From the NCBI GenBank assembly GCA_016808115.1, contig JAEQBH010000137.1, forward strand, positions 372,001-436,000: DNA of 64,000 bases, given 5' to 3'. Source of the stretch: Tetrastigma voinierianum. Taxonomy: Eukaryota; Streptophyta; Magnoliopsida; Vitales; Vitaceae. How positions within the stretch are numbered: the stretch's first letter is position 1; each line of letters begins with the position of its first letter. Positions 1 through 11,666 of the stretch are shown here, in pieces. Under the pieces are notes generated by a model, which saw only the letters and a program-made list of their open reading frames with translations, had not been told where the DNA came from and did not search any database. The translations under genes were made by a program, and so were the position numbers.

Positions 1-2584
1 AGCGCAAGCATTTGGAGGTGAATGAGCCTTTTAATACCTCTAGGGACGTGCTTCAGCTTGCTGCAGCGGCCTATAATCAGCTTTTGTAGGCAAGGTAATG
101 TGCCTTCTTCCATTACAATGGAGCTTAGCTGCTCCAATTGCTGAAGGTCTAATATCTTAAGCTGCAGAAATTTCCCAGACTTGAACTCCAACTGGGTTCC
201 AGTGTATGCATGAAGCAACTGCAACTCCACCAGATGTGGGAGGTTTTGAAGAGCTGGAATCGGGTCTTCTGTGAGTGAAGACCATTTTAGGCGTATTCTC
301 ATCAGATCAGATAGAGAAGATATCCAACTAGGAAACTTTTGCAAGGGCCCTTTGAGGTACAATCGTTGAAGAAGGTCCGGTGGTTTATTGGTCATTGCAT
401 CAAGCTCAAGAGGAACATCCATACTAAGAGATGTCACACTCAAAGAATGCAGATTTGGCATCTTCCCAATTGAGTGGCACAAGCTGGCCCCATCTTCTTT
501 AGCTAGTTCTACAACACCCAGCTTCCTCAACTGCGTAAGATTTTCAAGTCCTTGAATCATTCTCAGCTGCCGACTCAGTCTGCTCTGCACACTCGCCTTT
601 ACAAATGATAGCGTTTGTAGGTTATTCAATCCAGTGATCTTCTTTGGTGCATTGAACCCCTGAACTATATCAAAAGGTGGGACGCCTTCCATATAAGTGT
701 ATCGATAAACCAACAAATGGTGAAGTTTCTGGAGTTGTAGGACTGCTTTGGGCACTTTTGTTACCAGGGTCTGCTTAAGATCCAAGGTCTCAAGATGGCG
801 AAGGTCGCTCAGGGACCTTGGAATGCTCTTTATATTTGTGTTCCTCAAGCTCAAGTACCTTAACAGGTGAAGATCTGTAATTACATTTGGGAATTCTTCC
901 ATAGAAGTGCCCTGTATGTCCAAGACCTTCAATAGTTTGAAATTGGAACCAATCTTTACCTTGCCTTTACCAAAACTGAAGAAGGATCGGACACGGGATA
1001 AGTCCTGATCAGACACTTCAAAATCTTGCTCCTGGATGGATAGGCGCCGGGGTTTCTCAGTCAAGTTTCTCGGTGCTCCTCCTGTGCAAACAGTACAAAA
1101 GTTCTCCTCATGTGAGATTGAGAGAATCATCATCAGAATGAGACTATGAACTCTCACACTTTTAGGCAATCCATCAAAATCCAATTCATTTGCCTTTAGC
1201 AGATTCCTGTCAATCAGCTCCACCAGGTACTCTTCCCCTACCTCTTCAAGCGTCTTGCCTCGTTTCTGTATTACAAACCCTTCAGCTATCCATAGCCGAA
1301 CCAGTCTGCTTCGCTTAACCGGATAATTCTCAGGAAAGATGCTCATGTACAAGAAACAATACTTGAGATAGTGGAGTAAATCGGTGACAACGCAGACAAC
1401 ACTTTCATAACATCTGAAAGGTCACCGGTGCTTCTCAATTCAGACTCAAGACTATCACATAATCCCTTCCATTCTTTCTTTGTTGGAGACATATTGGACA
1501 AAAGTCTACCGATTTCGATGATCCCAAGTGGTAATCCATCACATTTCTGCAAGATGGATTTGGAGACTTCCTCCAAGCCGGAAGGACATCTCCCTTTTCT
1601 TGAGAAGGCTTTCTGATGGAAAAGTTGCTCAGCGCTTTCTGGTGACAGAGGCTGTAGCTTGTGGATATCAATAGAATCACCATCTCTACAAGAATTAGCT
1701 ATATCGCCTCGCCTTGTAGTGATGATTATTCTACTGTTGTTACCATCTGGCAAGGCAAGTCTAACAGACTCCCACACTTCTTTTACCCATAAGTCATCAA
1801 GAACAATAACATACCGTTGGTTGAGGAGAAGCTGTCGGAGTTTTTGCGTCAGAGCAACCACGTCGGCGGCGGCTTTCTGAGTGATTGTACAACCGAATTC
1901 CTCAACCAACAGAGTGAGGAGGATATCAAGTTTGGTTTTGGACTTAGAAGCAATGATCCAGACATGGCGATTAAAGTGGTGCTTCACCTTCTCATACACG
2001 CTGCGGACAAGTGTCGTCTTCCCCAGTCCTGCCATTCCCACCACAAACATAACCTCAGCCCTCTGTTTTTTTTCCAAGGCCCAAGAAAGGAGCTTATCTG
2101 TAGGCCCCTCAAAGCCTACCACAGTATCATTGAAGAGAGGTGCCACTCTCAGATGAAGGTCTGTGTTGCTGCTAGAATAGATTCTAGTGGAGGTCATGTC
2201 CTGGTACCTCTTCTTTGTCTGCTGAATTTTTTGGAGACTCTCCTCAATATTCTTTATCAAGTGGTTGATGGAATGACGCCTTTTAAAGCGGCGCCAAGCA
2301 GTTGCTTGATCGAGCCCGAACAGGTCAAGAACATCTTCAATGGCATAAGCTTGATCCCGGACCTTTTGAATCCAGTCAGTGAATTGGTGATCAGGATCTT
2401 TCTTTGAGGCAGCGTCTTTCATTAGGGCTTCAATGCTCCGCAGCTCAATTCCCAGATTATGGAGTGCCCTATTGATATTGTCCTTCAAATTCAATTCTCT
2501 AGTTGCAAAAGCATCAAGTTTTAGAAGAAGATAGCTCACAGCACCAGCTGCAACCCCTCCAACGATTTCTGGGTCCATTCCCAT
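1..2584 (-). CDS. CC-NB-LRR (CNL) disease-resistance gene, RPM1-like; one-base frameshift, 3' end outside window
   Basis: An intracellular immune receptor of the CNL class, which senses pathogen effectors and triggers cell death. Read from ATG at 2584 (a second ATG two codons on, at 2578, aligns with the start of the right-hand paralogue and may be the true start). In order: Rx/RPM1-type coiled coil with the EDVID-type motif IEDVLD near residue 82; P-loop GMAGLGKTT (183-191); kinase-2 YVIVLDDLW; RNBS-B NSRIIITTR; GLPLGI. The frame then fails at about 1385-1392, where one base is missing relative to the paralogue, giving a stop at 1343. In the shifted frame the protein continues openly to the window edge: CFLYMSIFP (RNBS-D), winged helix, VHS in place of MHD at 1143-1151, then leucine-rich repeats from about 905 down to 1. 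So only one lesion separates it from a full gene. It may be a young pseudogene or a sequencing error. No intron is needed elsewhere. Confidence 0.93.
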
Positions 2585-2615
2585 TCTCTCTCTCTCTCTC
2601 TCTTCTCTTCTCTCA
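2585..2615. repeat. CT-rich microsatellite in the 5' leader of the left CNL
   Basis: A tract of CT/CTT directly upstream of the start codon (GA-rich on the coding strand). GA/CT tracts are frequent in plant 5' leaders. The right-hand paralogue has only a short GAGAGACGAGAGAAAG stretch at the same place, so the tract has expanded or contracted since the duplication. Confidence 0.85.
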
Positions 2616-2672
2616 CAGATCTACAAATTGCTGCAACAATATTAATTGATATGGTACTACTGTCAATGAAGT

Positions 2673-2692
2673 CAATATATAAATATATACAG
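2673..2692 (-). promoter_or_regulatory. Putative TATA region of the left CNL
   Basis: On the coding strand an A/T run of the form TATATATTTATATATTGAC lies about 95 bp upstream of the start codon. It follows a block shared with the right gene (AGTTGG then AGGGTGG). In the right copy the same place reads only TATATTGAC, so the A/T run is about 10 bp shorter there. Assignment is from position and composition only. Confidence 0.4.
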
Positions 2693-2840
2693 TGACATCC
2701 ACCCTCCAACTTGGCAGGCAGTAAGACTATTCTTTTCTCTTTTATACTAAATAGAGATTTGAATTAGTTCCGGCTAAAAAATTTGCCAACTAGAAAGTCA
2801 CAACTTATTTGCAAATTGTAGCCAATGATGCATATTGATC

Positions 2841-2843
<3 letters not shown>

Positions 2844-2882
<39 letters not shown>
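2844..2882. repeat. (AT)n microsatellite in left CNL upstream flank
   Basis: Uninterrupted AT dinucleotide tract of about 38 bp. The tandem copy at 30980-31000 and the right arm at 61575-61585 have only a few AT units at the same place, so the tract expanded in the left copy. Confidence 0.9.
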
Positions 2883-2885
<3 letters not shown>

Positions 2886-3435
2886 AGTTTGGCGAGCTAA
2901 TGATATTATAGCCTTTCCTAACTAGCTCCTTAAAGTTTATTTTTGAACCCGAAAAGTATTAAGGAAGAAAAATAGAAAGGATAGAATATTTAGAGCAAAA
3001 TAAAAAATAGATTTAATTTTAATAAATTAATTATATATTTATTTAAATTCATTTTATTTATTTCTCTCTATTATATAAGAACTAAAAAATTTAAATATAT
3101 ATAAAATTTTAAGAAATTTTGACTATATATATATATATATATATTTTTATATTTTTGATAATGAAATCAAACATAATTTTTTTTTTTATATTTCTTTCTT
3201 TTCATAATATTTTTCCGGTTGAAAAGGAGCCTAAAGATATTTCAGGAAAATTAATTGGAAAATTCCATGTGAACCCTTTGACAATGACCTCTCTGACAAA
3301 TAAAACAATCCCATCATCTTCCACGGTGGAAATTCCCCAGTTGCTCAGATTTTAGAAAATTTATGTGCTGGAGATTGGGATGTTTGATGGAAGCGGTGTA
3401 TACTAATCCATACCAATCCCTTCACCAACTTCATA

Positions 3436-3769
3436 GGAAAAAGTCTAAATGCCTTTGATTTATAAGTGTAAGTACAATTCACTTCTTGAGGTTTTTTTTT
3501 TTTTTTTTTCATAAGTGTCCTTGATGTTTAATGATGTAGCGCTCATTTATCTTCTTGTCGTCCTTGATTTTACGTAGATGGATAAGCGAGCGTTTAATCT
3601 TTGTTGAAGTGAAGCATAAAATTGGATTAAACTGTTTATTTATATGTGCGAATCATAGAATGTATGGGTATGGATGGTATAACGTTAAAATTGAGAGCGA
3701 AACATGGATCGAAAAAAGATTTATAGGATAAATTAATCTGTTATAAATCGGAAGCGTTCGCCCTTATCC
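3436..3769. mobile_element. 334-bp foldback MITE, Mutator-like by target duplication (left copy)
   Basis: Flanked by a perfect 11-bp direct repeat CCAACTTCATA at 3425-3435 and 3770-3780. Ends are inverted (GGAAAAAG... and, complemented, GGATAAGG...), and in the second copy longer arms of about 90-100 bp pair with each other. A 9-11 bp target duplication with G-starting inverted ends is typical of Mutator-like MITEs. No coding capacity. The right CNL flank has the empty site (61324-61334), and a second copy at the same site occurs in the duplicated flank (31533-51615). Confidence 0.75.
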
Positions 3770-3852
3770 CCAACTTCATATATGCCAATCTCAAAACAAT
3801 GAAGGAGAATAAGGGATTTTCAATCACCCAAAGTTTAAAAATCAACATTGGA

Positions 3853-4485
3853 CCGAGTCTTCCGCCCAGAAGCAAGGCATTGGGCTAGGGAAGGTGTAGC
3901 TCCCACTACATATCATAGTGGTAAATGACAAGGAAAAATGAAAAATGATCCCTTTTAAGTCTTCTGTCCTTCACAAAAAGCAGCAGATTCGTTTTGCTTG
4001 CACCCCAAACATTTATACACCATCATCTAGGAGATTACCTTTGAATTATGTGACCAAACTTTTTTCTTAGGGTAAATAGATTCTTAAAGTGGGCTTTCAC
4101 CGCCCATCACTAAAGAAGATTATAGAAAAATTAAAATCTCATTCCTTTAAACAATTGGAGATAAATCCTCTCCAATAAACACATGTACACACAAGAGTTA
4201 ATTTAGGAAGAAGAAATAGTAAACAAGGTAACGAAGAGAGCTGGTTACAAGCTGTAACAAAAAATCTAGGCCACTAAAATAGAAAAAAAAGGCAAAATCA
4301 GTCCAAGAAATATTAGTTGTTAGGAAATTAGGAAATTAGTTGTTAGGAAGGTTATTTTGATTCTCTACTTCTTCACACATATTTGAGCAGATTTCCTTGT
4401 ATCAATATGATGAGAATCATATTTGGTAATAGGAAGGTTATTTTGATTCTCTGCTTCTTCACCCTTTTTCAAGTTGAAGGGAAGG
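3853..4485 (-). mobile_element. Non-coding sequence next to copia 3' end, probably copia 3' LTR/UTR (left copy)
   Basis: Aligns with 51700-52431, which lies directly downstream (minus strand) of the copia pol end. It contains a locally duplicated stretch around GGTAATAGGAAGGTTATTTTGATTCTC; the unit occurs twice here and twice, differently spaced, in the other copy. Position suggests the copia LTR, but I could not fix its ends or find a second LTR. The first part may instead be ordinary flank shared with the right CNL. Confidence 0.4.
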
Positions 4486-6302
4486 TGTAAGGCAGAAAAT
4501 TGATTCGGAAAAAGGAATTAAAATCGTTATTTTGGTGAATCGAGGAATTTTAGATGCCGGATGTGAAAACGGACTTCAGTTAGGTCGTCTTCTTGAGGAA
4601 ATCCCCGTCTGTGCGCGTCAATTCGTGAGATTTGAGATGGTCGAATTTGCACGTTTTGAACCTTAGGTATCGGTCTTGAAGTAAAATGACATGTGATGTA
4701 ATGAGTCGCTCGCTACGTATCTTCATGTGGCAATGTTGCGTAGTAGAGATGATGGAAATGGACCGGCGCAGATAGTGCAGAGTGTCGAATCGAGAAGAGC
4801 CGTAGGGAATTTTGGAAATGTTTAATGATAATGGGGGCAAAAATGAAATAGTTTCATCTCTTTGCTAAATTAAGGATAAGCGTGCAAGAGAGGAGGATGT
4901 GATGCGATGGGTGAGTTTTCGATTTTTAGAGAGGAGGAGTGGAACCTGCAGGATTCGGTCGATCGGATAGTCGGTTTTCAGCGTACTTGAAGGAAAGTTG
5001 CTCACATGCGGCGGATTTCTGTGTGGGCCTTGGGTTGGTGGAGTTAGGCAACTCCAGGTGGGATCTTTTCACCTTGTGTTATTCTTCGGTAGGCCGGTGT
5101 AAATGTTAGGAATGTTAAGGACTTATTTTAATAGTAAGCTCGGTCTCAGCTTTGAGCCAGAAGTGGAGAGAAAATTTCACATTTGTGTGAATGTGAGCAG
5201 TAACTAGGGTTTCGCATTCACATGAATAGTGACAAGTGAATTTTTGGTGTGAAAATGTGTTTGGTCGAGTGATTCAAAATGAATTGCTCTTGTTTGTTAA
5301 TTAGCCAATATGAGCTAATTTTGGTGTATTGATTGTGAATTTCCATAACATGTTTTATGTGATTTAATTATGTTAATATATATGCATGTGAATATATTAG
5401 TATGAATGTTTTGGAATTGGCGTCGTACGTGAATATCTGTTGGGGTAACTAGAATATTAGGTGTGAGTGCGTGGCATGGGAAAATGAAACAAAAATGAAA
5501 ACGTTTGTGAAAGGAATTCGACGGAAGATTTTCAGAAGAATTGGGTTGGGAGGCAGTCAGAAGCCAGGATCGCCGGATGAGAATCATGGCTTGTTTCGGA
5601 AGAAGTTCTCAGGCTGATTCGACTTGGAGGGTAGTCAGTATTTTCTAGAATTTGGTGGTGTGTTTTCGAGAACAAATGGCTTTTGTTTTAGCGTGATTCT
5701 CGATTCGGCTTAGGCATATGTGGGGAGTCGGTGAGGACTCGAGACATGGGTTAGTTATGTAGACATTCGAGTAGGTTCGTAGGAAATTGTTTTAGATGTG
5801 ATTGTTTACCCGTACGTATCTTGACTTAGGTGGGGAGTAACGTATAGGAGAGTGCTCTCTGCGGGAACTTAACACCGCTACAATCGAGAGGATCATTGGC
5901 TTCCGGTCTGGAAGCTTGATCGGAGAGGCGACACTCCCGCTAGGGCCGCGTGTTAGAAAGAAAGCCCAGGCTTGGCTTTGATATTGTTTTATAACATGTA
6001 TTAGAAATTGTACGTTTTAATATATGTTGTATTAAGAGTAATGTTTTAACTCTTGAACCATGTAAGATATTTGGTTGGGATATATTTTGTGAGTATTAAT
6101 GTAGGGGCCCAAGTGGCCATTATTTTACTCCCATGTGGACCCCGTGTGGTCATTGTAAATTTGTTGGGACAGGTTTGTATCTTGGTGAGCTCCGTACAAA
6201 TGAGGCTATGATTTTAAGCCCAGGTGGTGTGGGTTGCAGACATCCCACAAAATATTCCGATGGGTTGATGGGTTGTGTGAATGCCGGGTTTGGGGCGTCA
6301 CA
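4486..6302 (+). mobile_element. 5' LTR of chromovirus 1
   Basis: Starts TGTAAGGCAG and ends GGCGTCACA, three bases before the primer-binding site. About 1.8 kb. Aligns with 16191-17972 along its length, for example the shared block TTAATTATGTTAATATATATGC at about 5365 and 17070 and ATTGTACATTTTAATATATG near 6010 and 17690, and with the LTR of chromovirus 2 at 20922-22906. Confidence 0.85.
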
Positions 6303-6305
6303 GCT

Positions 6306-6317
6306 TGGTATCAGAGC
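6306..6317 (+). other. Primer-binding site of chromovirus 1 (initiator tRNA-Met)
   Basis: TGGTATCAGAGC, complementary to the 3' end of plant initiator methionine tRNA, just inside the 5' LTR. This is the standard minus-strand priming site of many plant LTR retrotransposons. Confidence 0.9.
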
Positions 6318-6608
6318 TTAGGTATACGAATACCTAGGACTTGATGAGCACGGGTTAGATCACACATTCCTTGTGCACTTTGGTGATTGATGTGTGAATG
6401 GTGTGTATAACATGGATTGTTATGTGTTGTGTGTATGATTTGTATGCTTGGTGAGTAGCATAGGAGAAAATGTTGAACACTAGGGTCGAGAAAATGTAAC
6501 CTTAGGTGTTCGAGAAATTTTGGACAAAATGGTCCAGAAGTAAATGAAAAAAAATGGATAAAATAAATTTCAATAAATTTATTTGGAGTTGTGAAAATGA
6601 AAAAATAC

Positions 6609-6612
6609 ATAC

Positions 6613-6706
<94 letters not shown>
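6609..6706. repeat. (CATA)n-(AT)n microsatellite in chromovirus 1 leader
   Basis: A few CATA units followed by about 80 bp of AT dinucleotides, inside the untranslated leader between primer-binding site and gag. Reading frames called through it are artefacts of the repeat. Confidence 0.95.
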
Positions 6707-6709
<3 letters not shown>

Positions 6710-7725
6710 TGGGAGTTTTCAGTAGTAGGAATGAGGAGAAAAAAAAAATGATGTGAAAATTTTTTTCTAAGGTTTTATAGTGTGTAAAATTGGAAGAAAA
6801 ATGAATAAAATAAATTTTAATAAATTTATTTGGTTTACTGGAGAATGAGAAAAAAAAACATATTTTTTTGGGTAGTTTGTTTTCCAATAGCATGAATGAA
6901 AAAAAAAAAACGGTGCGAAGCGAGTTTGGGAAAGGGACTACGCCATTTGGAGTCATGATACAATGGATTGTATCGTGGCCATGAAGAGGCTAGGAAGAAA
7001 TTGCTGGCCGGGGGCGTGTCCTGATACAAACTATATGCCGTGGCTTAGGAGACGGCTTTGTATCCTTGATATGGTTGCAATATGATTGCGATCTGGTGTG
7101 TCTGGCCGGGAGGAAGGCGAGACCTGTTGTATGATGCGCGCTTAATTTGAGAGCTTGAGGGTTCGCGATACAAGGTTTGTATTGTGGTTGAGGGCGACCT
7201 TGGGTCACCGATCTGACGACAACTGGCGTTGCGATACTATGACGACGAGACCATGACCGTAGCGGGGAGGCGCGTTGGGGGAGTGCGCGCGTCTTGTGCG
7301 ATCTGTGCGCCCGGACACAACGACACGGTGGGCCGGGCTGCGACACGGCGCGATGTGCGCGCCGGTGCCATGATTTGGGCGGTGTGCACACTCTGCACTT
7401 GACCTAGTTTTGGACTTAGTGCTGCTGATTTATAGATCCTTTAGCAGGACAACATTCATGAACAATGTTCACAAGATTTAAAAAATAAAATAAAATAAAA
7501 TCAAATCAAATCAGATGAAATAAAAATCTTTTAAAATGAAATTTTCAAAAAAAAAATTTTTGTTGCTAAATATGATTTGATATATTGAATTAATTGTCTT
7601 GCATTACCTATAAATGCATGAACATAGTGTATAAAATATTTTTCCTGTATATAGACCAGTGTCTCGAAGTTTGTGTTATGCCTTAGAATGCATTAAAATT
7701 TAACGCCTGCATTTGACATGTGTAG

Positions 7726-8760
7726 ATGGCTAGTGAGGCGAGGGACGTAGAGAGTCCACGAGGTTGCAGTCGGGCACCACTAGTGTTTGACCGACGGGCC
7801 TTTGTTGAGGTTGTAGGATTGTAATTTGCTACTATTGCCACATTACTAGTGTAGCGGTGGTCGAGGTCAGGAAGTAACCTCCAGGAGGTTTAAAGGCCGT
7901 CATCCTCTGACATTGGGAGAGATCAGATGGTGGCGGAGACCATTTGGATCTCATGCGGAGTTGAGAAGGTGTTAGGGCTATGAGAGATTACCTGCGACCG
8001 ACTGAATTAGACTAGGCTGCGTTCAGTGAGGATTGTTAAGTATGGTGGGGCTGGCAGGAACCTCTGAGACACAGAGCGATGACTTGGCCGAGAGTTCCAT
8101 GATCCTTTTCATGGGTAAGTATTTCAGTTCACTACAGACGTAAAGAGACTCGGGGTTCCTCAGGCTGAAGCGAGGGCCCGGTGGCTTGTGATGGAAATGC
8201 GTGGCTAGATTCCATGAGCTGTGTTTTGTTGATGACTCACGTGGCCAGGGCTGGCCCAGTGGAGATTAGAATGAGAGCCCAGAGGTTGTCATTCAGGCGG
8301 GATATAGGACTCAGCCTACAGGACGTGGACTCCATGGTTGGAGCCGACTCGACCATGAGAGAATAGAGGATGCTGGGGCACTTGGGATGCGGGTGTTAGT
8401 GCCTTGAAGGAAGGAGAGTCGAGTCTTCTTCTAGTTTGGGAAAAGACCAGAGGAAGCTGTTCACGAGTTCCAAGACCGTGACCATAGAGGTGTTGGGCGG
8501 ATCGGGAGATTACTGATCGAGTTTGGGCGAGATGGGTATCTCTGTATCTCATTGCCGCGGCCGGGACATATGAGGAGGGATTGCCTCGAAGCGAGGATCC
8601 CGGGGTTTGGGATGGCAGTCCGATCGGTAGTGGGCAGGGAGGATACAGTATATTCTCGACCGAGTGCAGGCAAGAGGAGCGATTCGGTTCGGGGAGGCTG
8701 CGGGCACCTCCCATTACGGGCCGAGGCAGGAGGAGTCGAGGTTGGGCCGAGCGGAGGAGG
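7726..8760 (+). pseudogene. Decayed gag of chromovirus 1
   Basis: Begins at an ATG (MASEARDVES...) at the expected distance after the leader. Frames are repeatedly broken. Near 8555-8580 the string RPGHMRRDC is what remains of the CCHC zinc knuckle that binds genomic RNA in retroelement nucleocapsids; the first cysteine pair is not readable. The leader 6318-7725 upstream holds only the microsatellite and G/C-rich non-coding sequence. Confidence 0.7.
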
Positions 8761-8839
8761 CTGAGGCCCTGAGCGAGAGACATCGAGGAGTTCGGGGCGT
8801 GTTCGTATCTTGTAGTGGTGGCGGTGGGGATGAATGGGT

Positions 8840-11666
8840 TATCCCAGGTAAGTTTTGCATCTTTGTGGTAAAGGTGTTATTTGATTACGGTGCTTCGCAT
8901 TCATTCATTGCATCAGTTGGCTGACAGAGTTGGGCTTAGAGATTAAAACCTTGGAGGAGCCTTTGTCGTGAGTTCCTCACCAAGGGTTAGGCGAAGATGA
9001 GAATGATATCGTGCGTCGTTCTGAATTAGAATCTGGGGACTCTACTGATGGACGGATCTTGGATATCGAGTTAAGTGTCTGTTCACAGGGATGGATTGGC
9101 TGAGAGCTTATGGGGTGATTATCGATTGTAGAGCGTAGGAGGGTTCTGCTTCTGTAGGATATTTTCGTGTTGTATTTCGAAAGAGACGAAGCATGATATT
9201 TTTGCGTCGGTGTAAGTCTCCCGGATGTTAAAGGCGGGTCGGCAGTTGGCTAACCAGCGCCACCACAGAAGGCGGTGAGCCAGGACTGAATCCCTCGGTA
9301 GTCCCAGTATGAGGATGTTTTTGGATGACTAAGATGCCTCATGAGGGTTGTGAACTTGATGTCAGTTACACCACAGTACCCCATGTCTCTACTGACTCGC
9401 CGGGATGGCACCGATTGAGATTTGGGACAGAGTCCCCAACTGGAGCTCTGAGCGAGGACAGTGGGCAGCCTTCACCATGGGCTCGTTTGTTCACGAAGAA
9501 GGAATGAGACCCTTATTGTGCATTGAATCCAGCCAGTTGGGGTAAAGTTCAGTCAAAGTCAGTGCCCATTCAGGATTGATGATTTATTTGATGGGTTGAA
9601 GGCTGAAATTTTCCTCCCAAGAATCAGACCTTACTTTGGTTACCATCGGTGAGGTTAGGAGAACAGGATATCCTAAGACGAGTGTTTAGGACCGTTATGG
9701 GCACTTTGAGTTTGCGAGTGATGCGCTAGGATTATTGTCATGTCAACATTCATGGACCTCATGCATAAGATTATTCCGACCTATCCTAGATCGGTTTGTC
9801 GTAGTCTTCGTGGATGACATCTTGATTTATTCAGTCAGTGGAACATGGTATCATTTGAGGATGATATTCTGATTCTTGGGACCATGAGCATGCCTTGAGT
9901 TCAGTAAGTGCGAGTTTGGCTTGCGAGGTGAGATTTTGGAACCGTGGTGTATGCCGTCAAGCGTGTCGATGGGCCCGAGGTCGGCGAAGTGATGAGTTGG
10001 GAGAGGCGAAGTCGGTCTTGAGATCTAGCAGTTTTCTTGGGATTAGTGGGTACTCACGAATTCTGTTGAGGATTTCTCTCTGATTAGCCTTACATCTCGC
10101 AGATTGACCGGAAGGAGAGTGAGGTTGATTAGGATGGCGTCTGAGGGGCAGTCACCGGGGAGCTAGTGGGACTCACTCTGGCTCTGCAGCTCAGATTGGA
10201 CGAGGGCAGCTGCAGTGTATTGTTGCAGGGTTTGGGATGTGTTTGATACGATCAGGGAGGAGTAGTAGCATGGTTCTACATCGAGTTGAAGAATCTTTGT
10301 AGGTACCACATGACATGGGTTAATGGCGTAGTCTTCGCCAGAGATTTGGCGCCTGCATATCAGCGGGGGTTGGGGTGTGCTCGGACCATAAAGTCAGTAT
10401 AATTTTTCATGAGCGGGACTATCAATGTGAGGCAACGTGGATGGATGGAGTTGTTAGAGGATTGAGCTGCACTGTTACCATCCACAGTGGGGCAAATGTG
10501 GTGTTTGATGCCTCTCAGGTCAGGAGAATGGGAAGCGACCCAGGCCTGGTACAGCCACGGGAGTGGCGGATCTGCTCAGGCGTGGACAGTTTGATCAGGT
10601 GAGTAGGCTCATGATTGATGGGTTTAGTAGCCAAGTCTCTGATGGTGGGTGGTTGAGTCGGGTGGGCTAGGAGATAGTGCCCATCGGGGACATAGAGGTA
10701 TGGTCAGTGCAATTGTGAGGTTTGAGCCAAGTCACATGAGATGAAGTAGTCTTTGATATGAGGCCAGTTGTGGTTCTTGGATTCTTGATTTGAGGAGTTC
10801 TCAGGAGTTTCTTGCTCATGATTTGAGTGCATCCGGGTGCCTGAAGATGTACTAGGATCTTGGACATCAGTCTGCGGAAGAATGAGAAAAGCCGTGGGGA
10901 CTTTGTTCGGCTTGATGTCTCACGTGTGTGGGTTAAATCGAGCACCCGGAGGCCGTGAGACTCGCCCGGCCATTGGAGGTGGCTGAGTGGAAGTGGGAGC
11001 GTCGATGGATTTTGTGACCCAGCTTTGCCCGCGGACAACTGCCGAGAGACATGATGCGGTATGGGTGATGAGTGGACCGGCTCACGAAGTGACATTTTCC
11101 ATGTCTTGGATGACCTTCACATTGGAGAGATTCTATCGGTTATATATATTCTAGAGATCGTTCGGCTACATGGAGTACCAGTATCCATAGTGTCGGATAA
11201 AGACTAGTTCTGACACACTTTTGGAAGAGTTTCCAAGGCTATGGGCTGCAATGGATGACCATGAGTGCAACTTTCCACCGTCAGACGGATGGTGGTGGAG
11301 AGGGACTATACGGGTGTTTGAGGACATCGCTGCGGGCGCCGTCTGGATCATAAGGGTATGGGAAGGCGCTTGCCCTTAGTGGAGTCGCTGACAGCCGGTT
11401 ATCGGGGCGAGTATCGAGATGACACCATATGAGGCATTGTATAGGAGGCCATACGAGATCACCATTATGTTGGGTAGAGGTGCAGGAGAAGCTCCACCCA
11501 CTGGTCACTGATCACGATGGGAACACCTCCGAGAGGTGGGCTTGATCGACAACGTCTTCTCACGGCTGGAGCCCGTGGAAAATTTATCTTCGTGTACGAC
11601 GTCGGCCGTAGAGTTCAGGGTTGGAGTCATGTCTTCTTGAAGGTGATACAGAGAGGTGGTCGGGTT
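8840..11666 (+). pseudogene. Decayed pol of chromovirus 1 (protease, RT, RNase H, integrase)
   Basis: Protease remnant VLFDYGASHSFIA at about 8873-8912 (normal DTG active site reads DYG). Reverse transcriptase remnant with FVDDILIYS at about 9805-9831, the metal-binding box. RNase H tail with WMDGVVRG and ANVVFDASQVRR around 10440-10530. Integrase fragments follow to the nested insertion at 11667. Many frameshifts and stops; no domain is intact. Confidence 0.75.

Larger units (their letters stand above)
1..3852 (-). repeat. Left arm of large inverted repeat carrying the CNL gene and its upstream flank
   Basis: Reverse-complement similarity to 61222-64000 runs through the CNL coding region and about 1.2 kb of upstream flank; for example the block at 3300-3350 (CAATCCCATCATCTTCCACG) matches the complement of 61440-61460. 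The left arm differs by a 334-bp MITE, longer AT tracts and scattered indels. Similarity is sharp up to ATTGGA at 3852; weaker similarity may continue to about 4010 (matching around 60120-60240 on the other side of the 980-bp element). Confidence 0.85.

Noticed and set aside
1428..2407. Plus-strand open frames opposite the left CNL
   Set aside because: Shadows of the conserved NB-ARC coding strand; no motif of their own.
6306..6317. tRNA gene fragment
   Set aside because: The match to the tRNA-Met end is only the 12-bp primer-binding site following an LTR; no cloverleaf is present.
6554..6956. Open frames through the (AT)n tract
   Set aside because: They encode only alternating Y/I residues from a dinucleotide repeat in a retroelement leader.
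8316..8783. 155-codon open frame on the minus strand
   Set aside because: Antisense shadow of the chromovirus 1 gag zinc-knuckle region.
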